NCBI RefSeq assembly: GCF_945859705.1
Contig: NC_079135.1
Coordinates: 17,486,501 to 17,550,500, forward strand
Direction: 5' to 3'
DNA length: 64,000 nucleotides
DNA from: Episyrphus balteatus
Taxonomy: Eukaryota > Arthropoda > Insecta > Diptera > Syrphidae
Shown: one piece after another, positions 32,903-44,800 of the stretch
Numbering within the stretch: position 1 is the first letter of the stretch
Layout: every line of letters starts with the position of its first letter
The notes under the pieces: generated by a model
Told to the model about the DNA's origin: nothing
Seen by the model: only the letters and a program-made list of their open reading frames with translations
Database searches by the model: none
Made by a program: the position numbers and the translations under genes

Positions 32903-34531
32903 CACTGCCGCTCATCTGAATAGGTTCACATTTTAGTTCATTTTACATTTGGCCTGTCTTGGTATTTAATGCAATGGCACATCTTTTGTATGTATGTAAC
33001 GAGAGAACATCTTTATGCGCTTAGTTTAGGAGAAAAAAAATTGTCTTGGGGCCTACCGTTCTTCTCACACGGTAGCTAGACCAAATCTAGTCATATAATC
33101 AAGCATATTTTTTGGCTCATCTGAATAGGTTCAAAAGCAAAAATGTTAATAAATTATGAGTTGCATGGGTCAGTTGGACTCAAAATTGTGTCTGTCAATA
33201 AATCTGATTGTGTATTACGTGTAAGGATGAAAACTGGTCGTGAAAAAGCCTTAGGCGCGAAAAAAAATGAAGAAAATAAAAGAAGTCTTTGAATTAGGCC
33301 GAAACTAACGATGTGTTGGGACAAAAACAAACACAAGTTAAAATTTAGTAAGCAGTTATTTGCGCAATATCCAAGGGTATAGAAACAACATTAAAAGTCG
33401 ATGTAACTCAGTCACAACATGGGCCGATAGATGTGCAATAATCAGAACAGAATGACTTCGCGCTAAAAATTAAGCTAAAAACGGGTATAAAATGCAGTTT
33501 AATGACGGCAAAACGGGTTTTCAGAAGTGGTAAACATTTGAGGAGAACAAAACTTCGCAAAAATTATCACTTTACAAACCACGAACAGAAACTCACCTCC
33601 AATAAAAAAAAAAAGTTGTCGTGAAAGTCGAATTTGCAAATGGTGATTTTTCAAAGGAAAAAAAATTTATTAAGTGGGCCCTGAGGGCTAAATTCCTATT
33701 TTTATGAGCTTCGTAGAGAGAAGCATTATTTTAAGGTGTCTACATAACGGTGAAGGCAATGTCATTAAGTGCAAAGCTATTTCCTCATACAAAACTTTTG
33801 ATCTGCAATTTCAAACAGAGTTTTTTTTCTATTGGAGTTGAGTTTCTGTTCGTGGTTTGTAAAGTGATAATTTTTGCGAAGTTTTGTTCTCCTCAAATGT
33901 TTACCACTTCTGAAAACCCGTTTTGCCGTCATTAAACTGCATTTTATACCCGTTTTTAGCTTAATTTTTAGCGCGAAGTCATTCTGTTCTGATTATTGCA
34001 CATCTATCGGCCCATGTTGTGACTGAGTTACATCGACTTTTAATGTTGTTTCTATACCCTTGGATATTGCGCAAATAACTGCTTACTAAATTTTAACTTG
34101 TGTTTGTTTTTGTCCCAACGCATCGTTAGTTTCGGCCTAATTCAAAGACTTCTTTTATTTTCTTCATTTTTTTTCGCGCCTAAGGCTTTTTCACGACCAG
34201 TTTTCATCCTTACACGTAATACACAATCAGATTTATTGACAGACACAATTTTGAGTCCAACTGACCCATGCAACTCATAATTTATTAACATTTTTGCTTT
34301 TGAACCTATTCAGATGAGCCAAAAAATATGCTTGATTATATGACTAGATTTGGTCTAGCTACCGTGTGAGAAGAACGGTAGGCCCCAAGACAATTTTTTT
34401 TCTCCTAAACTAAGCGCATAAAGATGTTCTCTCGTTACATACATACAAAAGATGTGCCATTGCATTAAATACCAAGACAGGCCAAATGTAAAATGAACTA
34501 AAATGTGAACCTATTCAGATGAGCGGCAGTG
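32903..34531. mobile_element. 1629 bp palindromic Tc1-like element (half-element inverted duplication)
   Basis: It is bounded by TA on both sides and begins CACTGCCGCTCATCTGAATA (32903), mirrored exactly at the right end (to 34531). TA flanks and CACTG ends fit Tc1/mariner. Unlike a normal Tc1, the match continues inward for about 702 bp (32903-33604 against 33830-34531) with only scattered mismatches, leaving a 225 bp centre. The left arm plus centre encode remnants of a transposase N-terminal half. The C-terminal half is absent and its place is taken by an inverted copy of the 5' half. The motif GAACCTATTCAGATGAGC also recurs internally in both arms (near 33116 and 34302). Confidence 0.9.
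33143..33705 (+). pseudogene. Decayed Tc1-like transposase, N-terminal half
   Basis: Two open pieces on the plus strand. 33143-33292 encodes 49 residues including KTGREKALGAKKNEENKRSL, which resembles the GRPK/GRPR hinge after the first DNA-binding helix-turn-helix of Tc1-like transposases (GRPK reads GREK here). 33502-33705 encodes KHLRRTKLRKNYHFTNHEQK, then KVEFANGDFSKEKKF and, after a +1 shift, NLLSGP-stop-G. That order matches the end of the second DNA-binding domain followed by the FSDEKxFNLDGPDG block of Tc1-type catalytic domains. The first catalytic Asp is replaced by Lys (FSKE), the second Asp of the block is a stop, and stops interrupt 33293-33501. The rest of the catalytic domain is missing. 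A mirror copy of the first part lies in the right arm (minus strand, 34142-34291). Confidence 0.72.
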
Positions 34532-34689
34532 TATATTCATAATGAATTTTTGATGAAAATACAGAACAACGACCCATTTCCAATCTGAGCTCTATTATAA
34601 AACGATACATATTTGTTTTTTGAAAGTTATTTTTTCGTATTTTGTTTTGTTTTAAACTAAGCTATTACTAGTAAACCGTATACAAAGGT

Positions 34690-34845
34690 ACTGTTAACAT
34701 TAAAGCGACATCATTAAGAAGTTAAATTAAAAGAAGAGGACCTACAAAAGTTCCCTGTGGAACATTGATTTCATTGATGACCTGTGCTGAGTGAAGTGAT
34801 ACTCTTTCACTGAATAGCTTTGAACGCTTCGTTTGTTATCTTTTA
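34690..34845 (-). pseudogene. Reverse transcriptase relic of a non-LTR element
   Basis: On the minus strand about 45 codons read SERVSLHSAQVINEINVPQG then TFVGPLL, followed after a stop and a two-codon gap by LNDVALM. This matches the conserved LINE reverse transcriptase block usually seen as SGVPQGS-LGPLLFL-INDL, with the first Gly missing and a stop before LND. No other RT block was found next to it. It is a short orphan fragment unrelated in position to the LINE at 61.3-63.6 kb and probably from a different family. Confidence 0.6.
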
Positions 34846-34959
34846 AAAATTTTGCGTTACCTATAAACTCATACCTTATTACGAAGCAAAATGTGTTTTT
34901 AGCTAATGAATGGACTTTTGATCATACACAGCTCAAGGATAGTAAAACTAAAATAATAA

Positions 34960-35212
34960 CACCGGCACACAAAAAAAAAAAGTGTCATGAACCAGAAACC
35001 AGACCTATCTTTCTATATGTTTTTGGGACCGCTGAATCCGAATTTCAAGTCCGTTTTGCCCGGTCACCCTCCAGTTTTGAGAAAAGTGTACTCAAAACTG
35101 GAGGGTGACAGGGCCAAACGGACTTGAAATTCGGATTCAGCGGTCCCAAAAACATATAGAAAGATAGGTCTGGTTTCTGGTTCATGACACTTTTTTTTTT
35201 TGTGTGCCGGTG
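34960..35212. mobile_element. 253 bp near-perfect hairpin element
   Basis: The left arm runs from CACCGGCACACAAAAAAAAA to CCTCCAGTTTTGAG (34960-35081). The right arm runs from CTCAAAACTGGAGG to TTGTGTGCCGGTG (35091-35212). The loop is only 9 bases. The arms of about 122 bp differ at just a few positions (for example CCCGGTCACC against GGTGACAGGG). No target duplication is clear: the left flank is AATAATAA and the right flank AATTAATG. Such a near-perfect hairpin is either a very young MITE or a recent fold-back duplication. Confidence 0.9.
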
Positions 35213-36039
35213 AATTAATGAAGTTTATTACCTAATGACCTCTTAGTTGCGAAATAGTCTTGTTTCCATTTGAACGTCCTATAACCAATCTTATGACTTC
35301 GTTTGAAACGTTTAACCAAATAACCATATAAAATTTGAAAGTCATCCTGTCACCGTTTCGTAGACAAACCATTTCTTGTACTAAATGCAACAAAATATCG
35401 ACCATTTGCTGTCCCATTTACATAAGCATACTTATGCATATGTCTACTTTAACTGTTTTTATTACAATAACAAGAGTGTGTAAAGTGTAAAAGTACACTT
35501 TATTAAATGACTTTATGATTCACCAGGTGGTTTTTAAGTGTGTTCATATGTGCTTATATTAAGGAAATTGGCATAACTTTTTATTCATCATTCATTGTAC
35601 TCAAGTTGGTTTCCTTTTTTTTTTTTACTATTTACAGCTCGAGGAAATCACACACTCGTCAGAGTAAATTTATGAACGGATGCATCACAATATCGAATAA
35701 AAATTAAAAAAAAAAAAAGAAGCTTGAGTGCCAAAGTCATGTTTTCATTGTGAAAATCCTCGCAAGTCGATGTGAACACAATCAAAATCACCAATAATTA
35801 TATTTTCTACAATTTTTTAATCACCCATATTTCATAAGTTTTTTTTTTTTAAGTTTGTTGTTATTTCTTGTAGCTCCCCGTATCAACCAACAGCCACACT
35901 CTTAAAACAGTAATCTTGGTACTTTCATCCATAGCATGCATCGAAACAGTAATGTGTAGATTTTTCTTGAAAATCTTGATGAGAGACAAATAATGCGCTC
36001 CGTTTGCGAAGTACTTTATCTATAGATTTTGTGCGGTAA
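35213..36039. other. AT-rich DNA, no gene
   Basis: Contains short poly-T/poly-A tracts and GTGTGTAAAGTGTAAAAGTACAC (35475-35497) but no recognisable gene or element. Confidence 0.4.
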
Positions 36040-37200
36040 ATTACTTGAAAATCAATTGCGAAGTGACGTCAAGTGCGAAATGATGTACGTCAAATACGAA
36101 GTGAGGTACGTCATCTGCAATGAATCACGGCAGTTGCGAAACGATACGCGCCAATTGCAAAATGAATTTCGTCAAATGCCAAATGATGCGGTGAAATGAC
36201 GTGCATTAATCGCGTAATGACTAGCGTCAATTGCAAAATCACGAGCTTCAAATGTTAAATAATGTGCGTCAACTGCGAGAAGAATAAATCACTTGAAAAT
36301 CAATTGCGAAATGACGCAATCAAATGCGAAGAGACGCAAGTCATATGAAATGAAACAAGGCAGTTGCAAAATGATATGCACCAATTGCAAAATGACTCTC
36401 GCTAAATGACGCGTTGAAATGACGTGCACTGAAATGCACACAAATCACGATCTTCAAATGTAAAAGACGTGCAACAATTGCGAAATGATGCGCTTCAATT
36501 GAAAAATGGCACTCGTTAAATTCAAAATATACGTTAAATTTAATATGAAACATACATATTACGCTCGTTTATTGCAAAATATTTAGCGTCAAATGCAAAA
36601 TGAGGTGCGTCCATTGCGAAATTATGTAAGTCAAGTGCGAAATGATGTACTTGAAATGTGAAATAAAGCACTTCAAATGCGAAGTGACTCACGTCATATA
36701 GGTACGCAATGAAAGGCGGCAGTTTTGAAATTATAAGTGTCAATTGCAAAATATAAGATTTTAAGTTATGCTTTTCGCGGGTATCAATCATTTTAAGTTT
36801 AATTAAATTTTAAGCTTGTCAAATCCGAATGAGGCGATGAAATGCGTTAATTGCGTAATTTGTTAATATCAAAATTACGAGCTTCAAACGTGCATCAGTT
36901 GCGAAATGACACGCTTCAGTTGAAAAATAATGACACTAGTTAAATGAAAAATGAGCGTAAAATTCAAAATGAGGTTGGTCAAATGCGAAATGATGCGAAT
37001 CAAGTGCGAAATGACATACTTGAAATGCGAATTGTAAAATTACGAAATGCATAATCACGAGCTTCAAATATTAAATGACGTGACTCAATGAGGGTTGTAA
37101 ATTGCGAAATGATGCAAAATGATGCGATTCAAGTGCGAAATGACGTACTTGAAATGCGAACTGACGTGCTTCAAATGTCAAATTACGCGCGACAAATTCG
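36040..37200. repeat. Degenerate TGCGAAATGA repeat field
   Basis: About 1.2 kb in which TGCGAAATGA, TGCAAAATGA or close variants recur every 18-22 bases or multiples, usually followed by a short spacer and GTCAAATG or TCAATTG. Units are strongly diverged and spacing is irregular, so this is an old minisatellite or a dense field of a binding-site-like motif. Open frames on the minus strand with repeated His-Phe-Ala (36341-36791) come from the repeat. Confidence 0.75.
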
Positions 37201-40200
37201 GTTTGAAAATGTCCACATTCAAATAATTACAAGACGTATTGTCCTGGATTTCATCTAAAAGTCTAATAGAAACATACATATTTTTTCCTCACAGCACTGT
37301 ACAAGTGTACATGTAACCAACAAAGTCATAGTTATCTACCATATTACGATTATAATCCCGGACCATGCTAAACAACTATCGACTCGAACATTAGTCACTT
37401 CTAATCGATCGCGAAAAAGATGATGCGCACCAAAGGCAAATCCCCTTTCGGAAGATATTAAGAGATATCGACTGCCCCAGGTCGGAGTTTGATGATAAAT
37501 CACGAAAATACAATTTTTATTTTTTTGGTCTTCTTTTTTTTCTGGCCGGCCAATATTATTTGTGTGTATATATGGCAGGAGAGTACCGGTTCACAGCTAC
37601 CACCAAATCAGTGTTCAAATTAATTGCACTTAAGTTGCAATTACCTAAGCGAGCTACACTATTTGCACCACTCGACGATGGACGAAGACCGACGAGTTAG
37701 CTATATGGAGTTTTAGAGTCTTCGCCAATCGAAGAGCAGCGGCTATACACAAACATTATTTGATTTAACCAGACCGGGAACACATGTTGGTCATGGACCA
37801 TGGCTAGTCTGATGGTCGTTCTGTGTGAATTAAAATGGCTCAATTAAGGTGAATTTCTTAAGTATAATAAAAATTTTGTTCTTGAAAAGATATTGTTCGA
37901 AGAAGGATTTTTTTGTACCTAAACTTTCAAGTCATTTTGAAAGTTCTTAAACGTCTAAAATTTAAATTTCTTCAAAGAAGACCAAAGACAAAGAATTTTG
38001 ATAAACGAAACTTTGACAGATATCAATTTGACAGATGTCAAAACTACCTTACCATATAAAATTCACCTTGTTTGCACTGGATTTTATTGGTGAATATCTT
38101 TGGCTGCATGCTAAATTATTGGCTAATGCAATCAATTTTATTGGCGCAAAGCAGCAGTAGCAAGGAGACTTAGTTCCAGCTTTATAACGTAGCTACCCAT
38201 ATAGTTGCACCGGCCGGCAACAGATAATCGGATTTAATTTACATGCAATAAGGTCGGTACTAGTATAGATTTAATAATCTCTAGTGTGACGTTTCGCATT
38301 AAAAAAAAGTTAAGGCCTGAGATGGGAATTGTGTGGCTACTTTGTGCTTCTTATAATATCCACTATATTATGTAGAGATGACGATATGGTAGTACGATTA
38401 GTTAATTGAATGAAAGTGTGAACTCCTAAGATGCTGTATGAGATGCGAATTTTCGGAACGTTCCGTCGCGAAGTCGTCGAATTGTAAGAGAGGGTGGATT
38501 ACTTGAGATTCAGGTGGAAGACTTGTTTATGGTTTGGAACTTCTGCACTTTGCCATAGAAAGCCAATTAGGGAGTAATTAATAATGAAGTTTGGCGTGGT
38601 TGACATTGTGCAATAAGAAATGAAAAAAAAAATATTTTGTATAGTATGGTGGAATATTGTGTGGTGTATGTGGAAGCGAAACTTTTTTTGAAAGTTAACC
38701 TAATTTTTCACTTTTTGGATGAAATGTGGTTTTTTGCATACAAATGGAAAGAATTAGTTTTACTTTCGCAGATTAATCTTTTACTTTTATAAATCTAATC
38801 TATGTGTACTTTCGTTTTTCACAAATTAATTTGGAGCGATATGGTGTTTTATGTATTTACTCAGAGAGGCAAGGACATTTAAACATACCTACATATAGCT
38901 TGGTAAAAATTGTTTGTTTGCTAATTTTAAGTTCTTCTATTGGACTTTTTCGCAATTCGTGATTATACAGTCTGAAGTTGGTAGAATACATGTATTTATC
39001 ATTTTATTAGACACTCTACAAAATCAGAACAAAATCAAATTTAAACTACAACGACAACGTGGAATAAAACCTTCTATAAAAAGATATGTAAAATATTTAC
39101 TGAACGCATTCAAAAATATTTTTGACCATGTGTAATCCAAGTATATTACGATAGAAATATTCAGTATAATGTAATGAAATGTAATTAAAGGTATTTTCAA
39201 GCTAAAAGGCGTGAAAAATCTTTATTTTTTTGGAATAGGTACCTACTACAATACGACATTTTTTTTTAAAATTTTTGTAGTTATTTATTAAAAATTCGTA
39301 AGAACGGCGCTAACGTGTTTTATATTTTTATTTCTTATAAAAAAAATTCTTTCGTGTAGTGTCCTTTTATCGAATTTGTGTATAAAAAATTTTAAAAATT
39401 TAAGGATCTACCTCTAAGATTTTATTCATCCGAACCAATTTTTTCAATTCTTTTTGCTTAAATATGTAATATACATTTTCACTCAAATAAAAGTGAATGA
39501 GAATCTCGACAACTTACTTCACTTATTAATGAAAATGCCAGATGATAATGATCAAGTTAGAATTTATATTAGAATTGCAAATATGAAGTCCACACACGGA
39601 CAAATTAAAATGGTGATCACTTTAAATCTAATCTACTTGAAACAATAAAATTTCTTGTGTAAATAAATGGAACCTGTTAAATTTAAAATGCATTTCATTT
39701 AATTTTAATACAAATTTGTATTTAAGTAATTTCTAATATTAATGTCTTAAATACATTAAATAAATAAATAAGTAAAAAAGAAGATTTTCTCTATAAAAAT
39801 AATAAAAATCTCTATGGAAAAACCTTGTTAATCGTTGATTTCAATAATATTTCGTTGTAAAACAGCTAAATAAGATAATCTGTTAGTTTTTAGGTGGTAA
39901 TATTTTTCTCTGTGAACAAGTGGGAATTTTTTTTTTTTATTAAATGTTTAGTATTTTTAGAAAGGTTTTTTTAGTAAGCTTCAGGTTTTTCTCGACTACA
40001 GTTTTCTTAGACTGCGATATCAGTCATGAAACCAAAAATGGAACTTTTAACTTTAACTACATATATAATATTTGTACTTCAACAACGAATCACTTTACAG
40101 ATAATTCAAAGATTTGCTTAAAATCTGCATTGAATTTTCAATACAAAAAGTGAACTTTTTGAAAATTTGTTTGTTGCTTATATCAAAAATATGGACGATG
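37201..40200. other. No supported gene
   Basis: The part 37350-38550 is less AT-rich and looks single-copy, with mixed motifs such as TATCGACTCGAAC and GGCCGGCCAATATT (37535-37548). The part 38600-40200 is AT-rich. Small open frames at 38914-39135, 39454-39648 and 39944-40153 carry no recognisable domain. Confidence 0.35.
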
Positions 40201-40460
40201 AAATTCAAATGAGGCTTTATTATATCTACAGGGTGTACGGTAAAAAATGGATAAGCCTGAAATGACTGATGGCTAAACTTTTGACTATATTAAAACCAAA
40301 TAGAAAGAATTTCTATCGCAACAAGTTTAGAAAATATTAGGTTTGTTTTTTTTGTTCAGTGCATTTTAAATTTCGTCATCTTACGTTTTCGTTCACCACT
40401 AGGTACACTACAAACACTACATTTTTGCAGTTTTAAATGATGTAATTCGGTGAACCCCAC

Positions 40461-40560
40461 AGGCGGATCATTACTGTGAAGCAGATACGTGGGATAGTTA
40501 TGATCCCCTAGACATCGAGATCATAACAGAGCCGACAAAAAGGAAGAAGAAGAAGAAATG
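40461..40560 (+). pseudogene. Possible terminal exon or transposon ORF tail, unidentified
   Basis: After CCCCACAG, a fair splice-acceptor match, the frame from 40462 is open for 32 codons (ADHYCEADTWDSYDPLDIEI then ITEPTKRKKKKK) and ends at TGA. The composition (acidic block, then a basic Lys tail from an AAG run) is more protein-like than surrounding DNA, but no domain is recognised and the frame is closed just upstream. It may be a LINE or gene 3' exon relic, or chance next to an AAG microsatellite. Confidence 0.2.
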
Positions 40561-40650
40561 ACGTACTTCTATAATCACTATTACATGTAGAATCCAATCC
40601 TTTTGATTTTATTTGAGCATATTATTTATAATATCGTTTAAATTTTATAT

Positions 40651-41815
40651 AAACCAAAGAAAAATTAAAAGTTTCTAGAAAAAAATAAATTTTAAAAAAA
40701 AAGAAACAATTCATAATATTTTTGTATTTTTTTTTCCTTTTTTTGAAAACTCTTAATTTTTGTTTGGTTTTTTCTAAAATTTAAATGATAAACAATAAAA
40801 ATTCAACTAGAAAAATCTAATCCAGATAAACCAAAGAAAAATTAAAAGTTTCTAGAAAAAAAAAATTTTGAAAAAAAAAATCATGTGTGCAATTCACACG
40901 TGGTAAACGTGAAACCTTAAAAAATCATTTTTCTTGCAAAAAAAAAAAAATCGAAAAAGTCTACCTTTTTTATTCTATCACCTTTAAATCCACCCACCTA
41001 TAATAAATTTTACATCACCCGAAAGCTTATTGTTTCAGCTCAAAATATTTATATCGAGCATGTCTATAAAACATCTACAAAAAGAGCTAGAATTTTTTGA
41101 ACCCATGAATTTTTTCATCAAAAAAGTACAAAAATCAATCTTTTTTCTCTCATTAAATCTATTTTTTTAACCAATGATAAATTTTATATCATCTGAAAGC
41201 TTATTTCACTTTTTATGTGACGTATCAATCATATATCTACCATGCCTACAAAAAAAGTAAGAATTTTTTAAAGCCAACTATGTCGAAATTTGAAACTGAG
41301 ATTACGGTACTTCCTACACTGGCTAGTCATCGCCATCAACAGATCTCCACAGGTGTTTTGAGGTATTTTCAATATAAGATTGTGCAACTTGTAGAGCACG
41401 TACCGTTAAGTGTGAAATATCAAATAAAAGGTTATATTATCAGTATGCGTATTAAAGTTAAATCATTTGTATGTGTACTAGATCAAAAGATATAACTTGT
41501 GTAGAAAAAGAACATCTTTGTACCGTTATCTCAGAATTTTGAATATGAAATTAATTGAAATTTTGTACAATTATAGTTTATTTAATTACCTATCTACAGT
41601 ACAAATTTCATTCATATATCTATTAAAACAAAAAAGTTATAACAAGTTGAATGTTCTTGTCGCGTTTTTTTCATCTTGTTTCAAATCACTACGATACTAA
41701 AGAAGTTTTCACTTCAAAAACATTTCATAATATTTTTGGATATTTTTCCTTTTTTTGAAAACTCTTAATTTTTCTTTGGTTTTTTTCTAAAATTTAAATG
41801 ATAAACAATAAAATC
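40651..41815. repeat. Inverted A-rich repeats and two direct ~105 bp repeats
   Basis: AAACCAAAGAAAAATTAAAA (40650 and 40830) is the inverse of AATTTTTCTTTGGTTTTTT (41767), and TTTGAAAACTCTTAATTTTT with AAATTTAAATGATAAACAAT occurs at both 40742-40797 and 41752-41809. Between them two direct copies of about 105 bp (41000-41105 and 41172-41277) share TAAATTTTA-ATCA-C-GAAAGCTTAT and GAATTTTTT. The arrangement suggests an old composite repeat, with no coding content. Confidence 0.55.
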
Positions 41816-44800
41816 TAGCTTTCACAAACTTTTTGTGTTATCATAATGCGATAATTTTTCACTAAGTTGTAGCTTATTGAACATCTCTAAGAAAATCACG
41901 AATTATTTTTGTTCTTCAGGTTAGATTTGTCAAGAATTTGCGGAAAATGTATCAAAATTCTTCGCAAGAACAACAAAAATTCTCTGAATAACAATTCGTT
42001 TAACCAAATATCTCTTTGTTATATGATACACGGAATATGTAAAATTGATGTTTTTGATACCAAAAACATTGATACCAAAAACTGAAAAATGTTTTTTTTT
42101 GTGATTCGAAACCTTTTTAAGACTTTAAGCGTCCAAGAAATTATTATACAGAGAATTGTTTTTGAAAAATAGTAATTCGATGAATTTTTTTCGATGAATA
42201 GAATATTGTAATACGATAAATTGATTTAGACGAATTTTTCGCAAATTGGTATACGATTTATTTTTGAAATAGCTATATCATCAATTTTCTAGCCGGTGAA
42301 ATTTAAGATTTAAAAATCATTTGCCCATGATGCGATTTGATTTCTTTATCTGCAGCAATAAATTAGTTAACTAACAGTGAACTGCAGGTTTTTGAATTTT
42401 TTTTTTGGTTCAATTAAGAGAAATTAATGAGTAGAATTTGTTGAAAATGGTGGAGTTGTGAAAAATGAGAAAATATCAGAGAATTGTAGTTCTTTTAGTA
42501 GAGGAAAAAAAACCGAAGAAGGGTTGAAAAATACCAAACCGAAGAATAACTTCTTTAAAAGACTTTTACTCAAAGATGCTTTCACATACCCATATCAACT
42601 TTCAACTTCATGATTGCCAGATGAAGTCCCTGAGTAAAATTTTAATAATGGCTTCATTTAAGAGATTGTAAGACTCCTTCTTGATAAAATCTAGATTGAA
42701 ACATTTTCCAAAAAAAAAAAAAAAAATAATTTGACGTCTTAATTTGAACAGCTATTATCTTAATTAGGATTTGCACTGTAACAAATTATTTAAAAATTCA
42801 AACTAATTATAACCACATACTCGTAATATGGCTCTGATATAGATCAAAACCTAACCAATCCAAGAAAAAAAAAAGGAAACAACCAACCAAAAACAAGAAA
42901 CATTCAAAAACAAATTTACTCATATAAGTCATATATACAAAGTCTCATAACAATCTCGCTAGTGTCCATTGACATTCTCCAATCTAGATCTTTTTCCCTG
43001 TCACCCCATTTATGGCTTCTTGAGAGCTGTCTCACTTTCAATAGTCCGCATCCGCACCATCTAATGAGCACGTCAAAATCCAACGAAACTAAAAGGGAAA
43101 TGATGACAGAACAAATATATACCGAATAATTCCCACACTCAAAGAGTGGACAACGACGACCGCGACGATGGACGGACTTTTTTTTTTTTTAAGTAGATGT
43201 ACCTACCTACCTTAACTACCTCCAAGATGCGGTTACCTCTTTTTCTTTTGCGGTGCACCGTTCGGCTGAATGGTGGACAGGAAAAAAAAAAAGAGTGTGA
43301 AAGTTTGTTGACCAATTGTGCATAAATTTTCACCAAACCATTTTCGCCATCTCATAAATACACCCCCTCAAACCTTCTTTTCCACCAGAAAAATAAAAAA
43401 ACTAAACAAACTGAAAAAAAAAAAATTCTTCAATGTTGTCCCCAAATAGGGATCTGGAAAGACCTCAACTCCACTCCAATACCACGGACACTGAAACAGA
43501 AGTCGAAGTCAAATACAAAACATTTTGAATCCAAAAATGAAAAAAAAGAAGAGGAGAAAAACAGTGAGAACAGAAGCGGGTTGGAGTTTGCATTGAAGCG
43601 CGCAACTTATAGCTTGCAAGGCGCCAATACCGTGCCACCTCACCGTTATACTCCTAAGTAACGCTGCCATACTGAAGGCGTGAGACAAATTTCAGATGCC
43701 ATTGTCCGATAATGGCATCGTGCTGCGCTCTGGTCACAAGCATTTTTATTGTAAACGAATTGCTCGTGTGTTTCTCTCTGCCGACAGACGCGCCACCAAA
43801 ATTGCTACAATGCGGTGTACAGAGGAAACAACAAAACAAAACAAATGAGCACAAGGGTTCACAGTAGTTTGTTTCTTTGTTTTGTCTCAGAATATGCTCT
43901 ACTCTGCCCTCCAAAAAAGGGTTTACAATCGAGGAAGATTGCAAAACGTTAGACGAGGTTTGTAGTTCCAAAGGATCACTCTTGTATGAGTCTTGTCAAT
44001 GAAACTAAAACTTCTTAGACGATATATCATCTGACAGTTGACAGTTTGCGATTTGCTCCACTTTCTCTCTTTTGTCTCTAAAAAAAATTCTCTCTTTCTC
44101 TCAACTCGATCTGATTTCGATCTCGCGATCTCATCATCGATCTTGAAGACATGGTTTAACATGGGTTAAACTAAAACTTCTCTCTACCGACGCTGCTGCC
44201 GCCGCTGTATATATAACCTTCATTGGAGGGGTTGTATGTTGTGAGTCATGTGCTTGGCGCTCATGTGACTGTCATGTCCCATTGTCAACTTTTGGCTGAA
44301 ATCGAAAACGATGCAGAGCGAAGTGAGCAAACTGAAACTGTTTTGTAGGATTGTAGGACACAAACTCAACTCCTTTGTATGGAGTTTTCTCCTAATTTTT
44401 TGTGTGTCTCTCTTGTTGATGATGGCTTGAAACTTCCATTCTTCTACTGACCCACTTAAGAGGGACGACAAAGACAACGATGTTTGTTGGGTACTTGGTG
44501 GCTATAAGCGTCATCGTCCTCGAGTCATAGTTTTTTTTTTTTTGATTTTTATCTAAGATCGTGTTCACATCATCGCGCTGGGATAAAAGCCGCACACAGC
44601 TCTGATGATGATGGTGATGTAAGATAAGCGAAGCAGCTTGGGCTGGGATTAGTGTTTGTTGCTGGGTCGGCTTAAAAAATCGAATTCCTAGCGATGCTTC
44701 CTGCAGTTTTTTTTTTTTTCTTCAACTCAGCTCTCAAGCAATATGCTGAGAATTGAGGGTTTAACACAGGATTGCGATGGTTAGGGAGAGAAGCCTTAAA

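Noticed and set aside
40462..40475. GCGGATCATTA as an 18S rRNA 3' end
   Set aside because: Only about nine bases resemble the conserved GGATCATTA end. The upstream sequence does not match rRNA.
43654..44595. Cluster of minus-strand open frames in the GC-richer patch
   Set aside because: They overlap in different frames, lack domains and have no consistent splice signals. The patch may be regulatory but is not supported as a gene.
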